21,825 bases of DNA, taken from NCBI GenBank assembly GCA_031264885.1, contig JAISDM010000257.1, forward strand, positions 1-21,825, written 5' to 3'. Below the pieces are notes generated by a model. That model worked only from the letters and a program-made list of their open reading frames with translations, made no database searches and was not told the origin of the DNA. The stretch is from Peptococcaceae bacterium (GTDB taxonomy: Bacteria > Bacillota > Peptococcia > DRI-13 > UBA5745). This document shows, in pieces, positions 21,412 through 21,825 of the stretch (position 1 is its first letter; each line of letters opens with the position of its first letter). A program made the position numbers and the translations under genes.

Positions 21412-21825
21412 TTTGTAGGGGCGGCATCCTGCCGCCCGTCTCCGTCCGAAAACGCACCCATCTTTTCCTATTCCCCTCCAGGTTGGGACACGGGCTCAAC
21501 CGGCGCGTCTGGTGCCGCGCTTTCACCACGTGCCCGCCCCATCTCACCCTCCCTCTCTCGCCCACCGGGCGCGGTCGGTTCGATGCCTTGGAGGGGTGGC
21601 AGCCGCAGTGCCGTAGGGGCGGCATCCTGCCGCCCGTCTCCGCCCATCGTCATTCCGGCGCCCCATCCTGTCATTCCGGGTTAGGACACGGGCTCAATCT
21701 GCGCGTCTTGCGACGCTTGATTTCACCACGTGCCTGCCCAGTCTCACACTCCGGGTTGGGACACGGGCTCAGCCGGCGCGACTAAAGCCGCTTGGCTTCA
21801 CCACGTGCCCGCCCCATCTCACCCT
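21412..21825. repeat. gene-free repeat-rich tail
   Basis: A 414-base stretch with no credible gene. It holds two standard palindromes (21419-21437 and 21617-21635, both TCC loop, both followed by GTCTCCG), a hairpin with arms CACCCTCC (21545-21552) and GGAGGGGTG (21590-21598), a GTCATTCCGG fragment at 21650-21659, and three copies of a 73-75-base structured unit. It continues beyond the window. Confidence 0.8.
21478..21825. repeat. three 73-75-base structured repeat units
   Basis: Copies at 21478-21550, 21676-21750 and 21751-21825; the last two are exact head-to-tail neighbours. The flanks GGTTGGGACACGGGCTCA and TTCACCACGTGCCCGCCCC are conserved. The centre varies but can form a small stem in each copy: CGGC/GCCG in copy 1, GCGTC/GACGC plus TCAA/TTGA in copy 2, and CGGC/GCCG or AGCC/GGCT in copy 3. 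Flank pairs such as CGGGC with GCCCG and TGGG with CCCA would extend this into a long imperfect hairpin. Confidence 0.8.

Noticed and set aside
21565..21600. tRNA T-arm (GGTTCGATGCC)
   Set aside because: No acceptor, D or anticodon arms can be formed around it.
21478..21825. Integron attC sites
   Set aside because: The units are imperfect palindromes with variable centres, but the RYYYAAC and GTTRRRY core sites are not both present and no integrase or cassettes are seen.

Overview
The window looks like a GC-rich chromosomal segment of a low-branching Bacillota (Clostridia-like) bacterium. The reasons are the gene order asp23 - nusB - xseA - xseB - ispA - tlyA - nadK - argR - recN, which is a classic Clostridia/Bacilli block; strong GGAGG-type ribosome binding sites; sigma-A promoters; an OmpR/PhoR-type two-component pair; and a lipoprotein-dependent sugar-type ABC transporter. 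I cannot name the genus from sequence alone.

Layout. (1) 1-185: the C-terminal end of an unidentified plus-strand gene, ending inside a small hairpin terminator. (2) 249-7548, minus strand: a compact housekeeping run. Asp23/Gls24 protein comes first, then, from an internal promoter, nusB, xseA, xseB, ispA, tlyA, nadK, argR and recN, mostly overlapping or only a few bases apart. Two gaps, before ispA and before nadK, are filled by palindromic or minisatellite repeats. (3) 7549-13591, plus strand: a ribose/galactose-type ABC transporter with two fused-type ATPases (the first degenerate in its active-site motifs, the second canonical), one permease and one lipoprotein binding protein, closed by a clear intrinsic terminator. 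(4) 13602-16507: a bifunctional class A penicillin-binding protein with its own extended -10 promoter and two C-terminal fibronectin-III-like domains. It converges with hisC (minus) with an 11-base overlap. (5) 17597-20157: a response regulator and sensor kinase, start-stop overlapped and divergent from hisC; the hisC -35 box overlaps the regulator start codon. (6) 20158-21825: a repeat-rich stretch around an XdhC-family protein with reversed domain order, ending in a 414-base gene-free tail.

How it works together. The minus-strand run covers transcription antitermination (NusB), DNA repair (RecN, XseAB), isoprenoid chain synthesis (IspA), rRNA methylation (TlyA), NADP supply (NadK) and arginine control (ArgR). 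The sporulation genes that usually flank this block in spore formers (spoIIIA side and spoIVB/spo0A side) are not seen on either side, and dxs is absent from its usual place. The ABC operon is probably for uptake of a sugar or sugar-like solute of unknown identity.

Most unusual are the repeats. At least four families of short palindromic or structured elements occupy nearly every gap, including three consecutive elements that share one head sequence but carry different hairpin stems (9114-9279), and 75-base tandem units with constant flanks and a variable apical hairpin (21478-21825). No transposase that could mobilise them is present in the window. All family assignments were made by reading motifs, without database searches.
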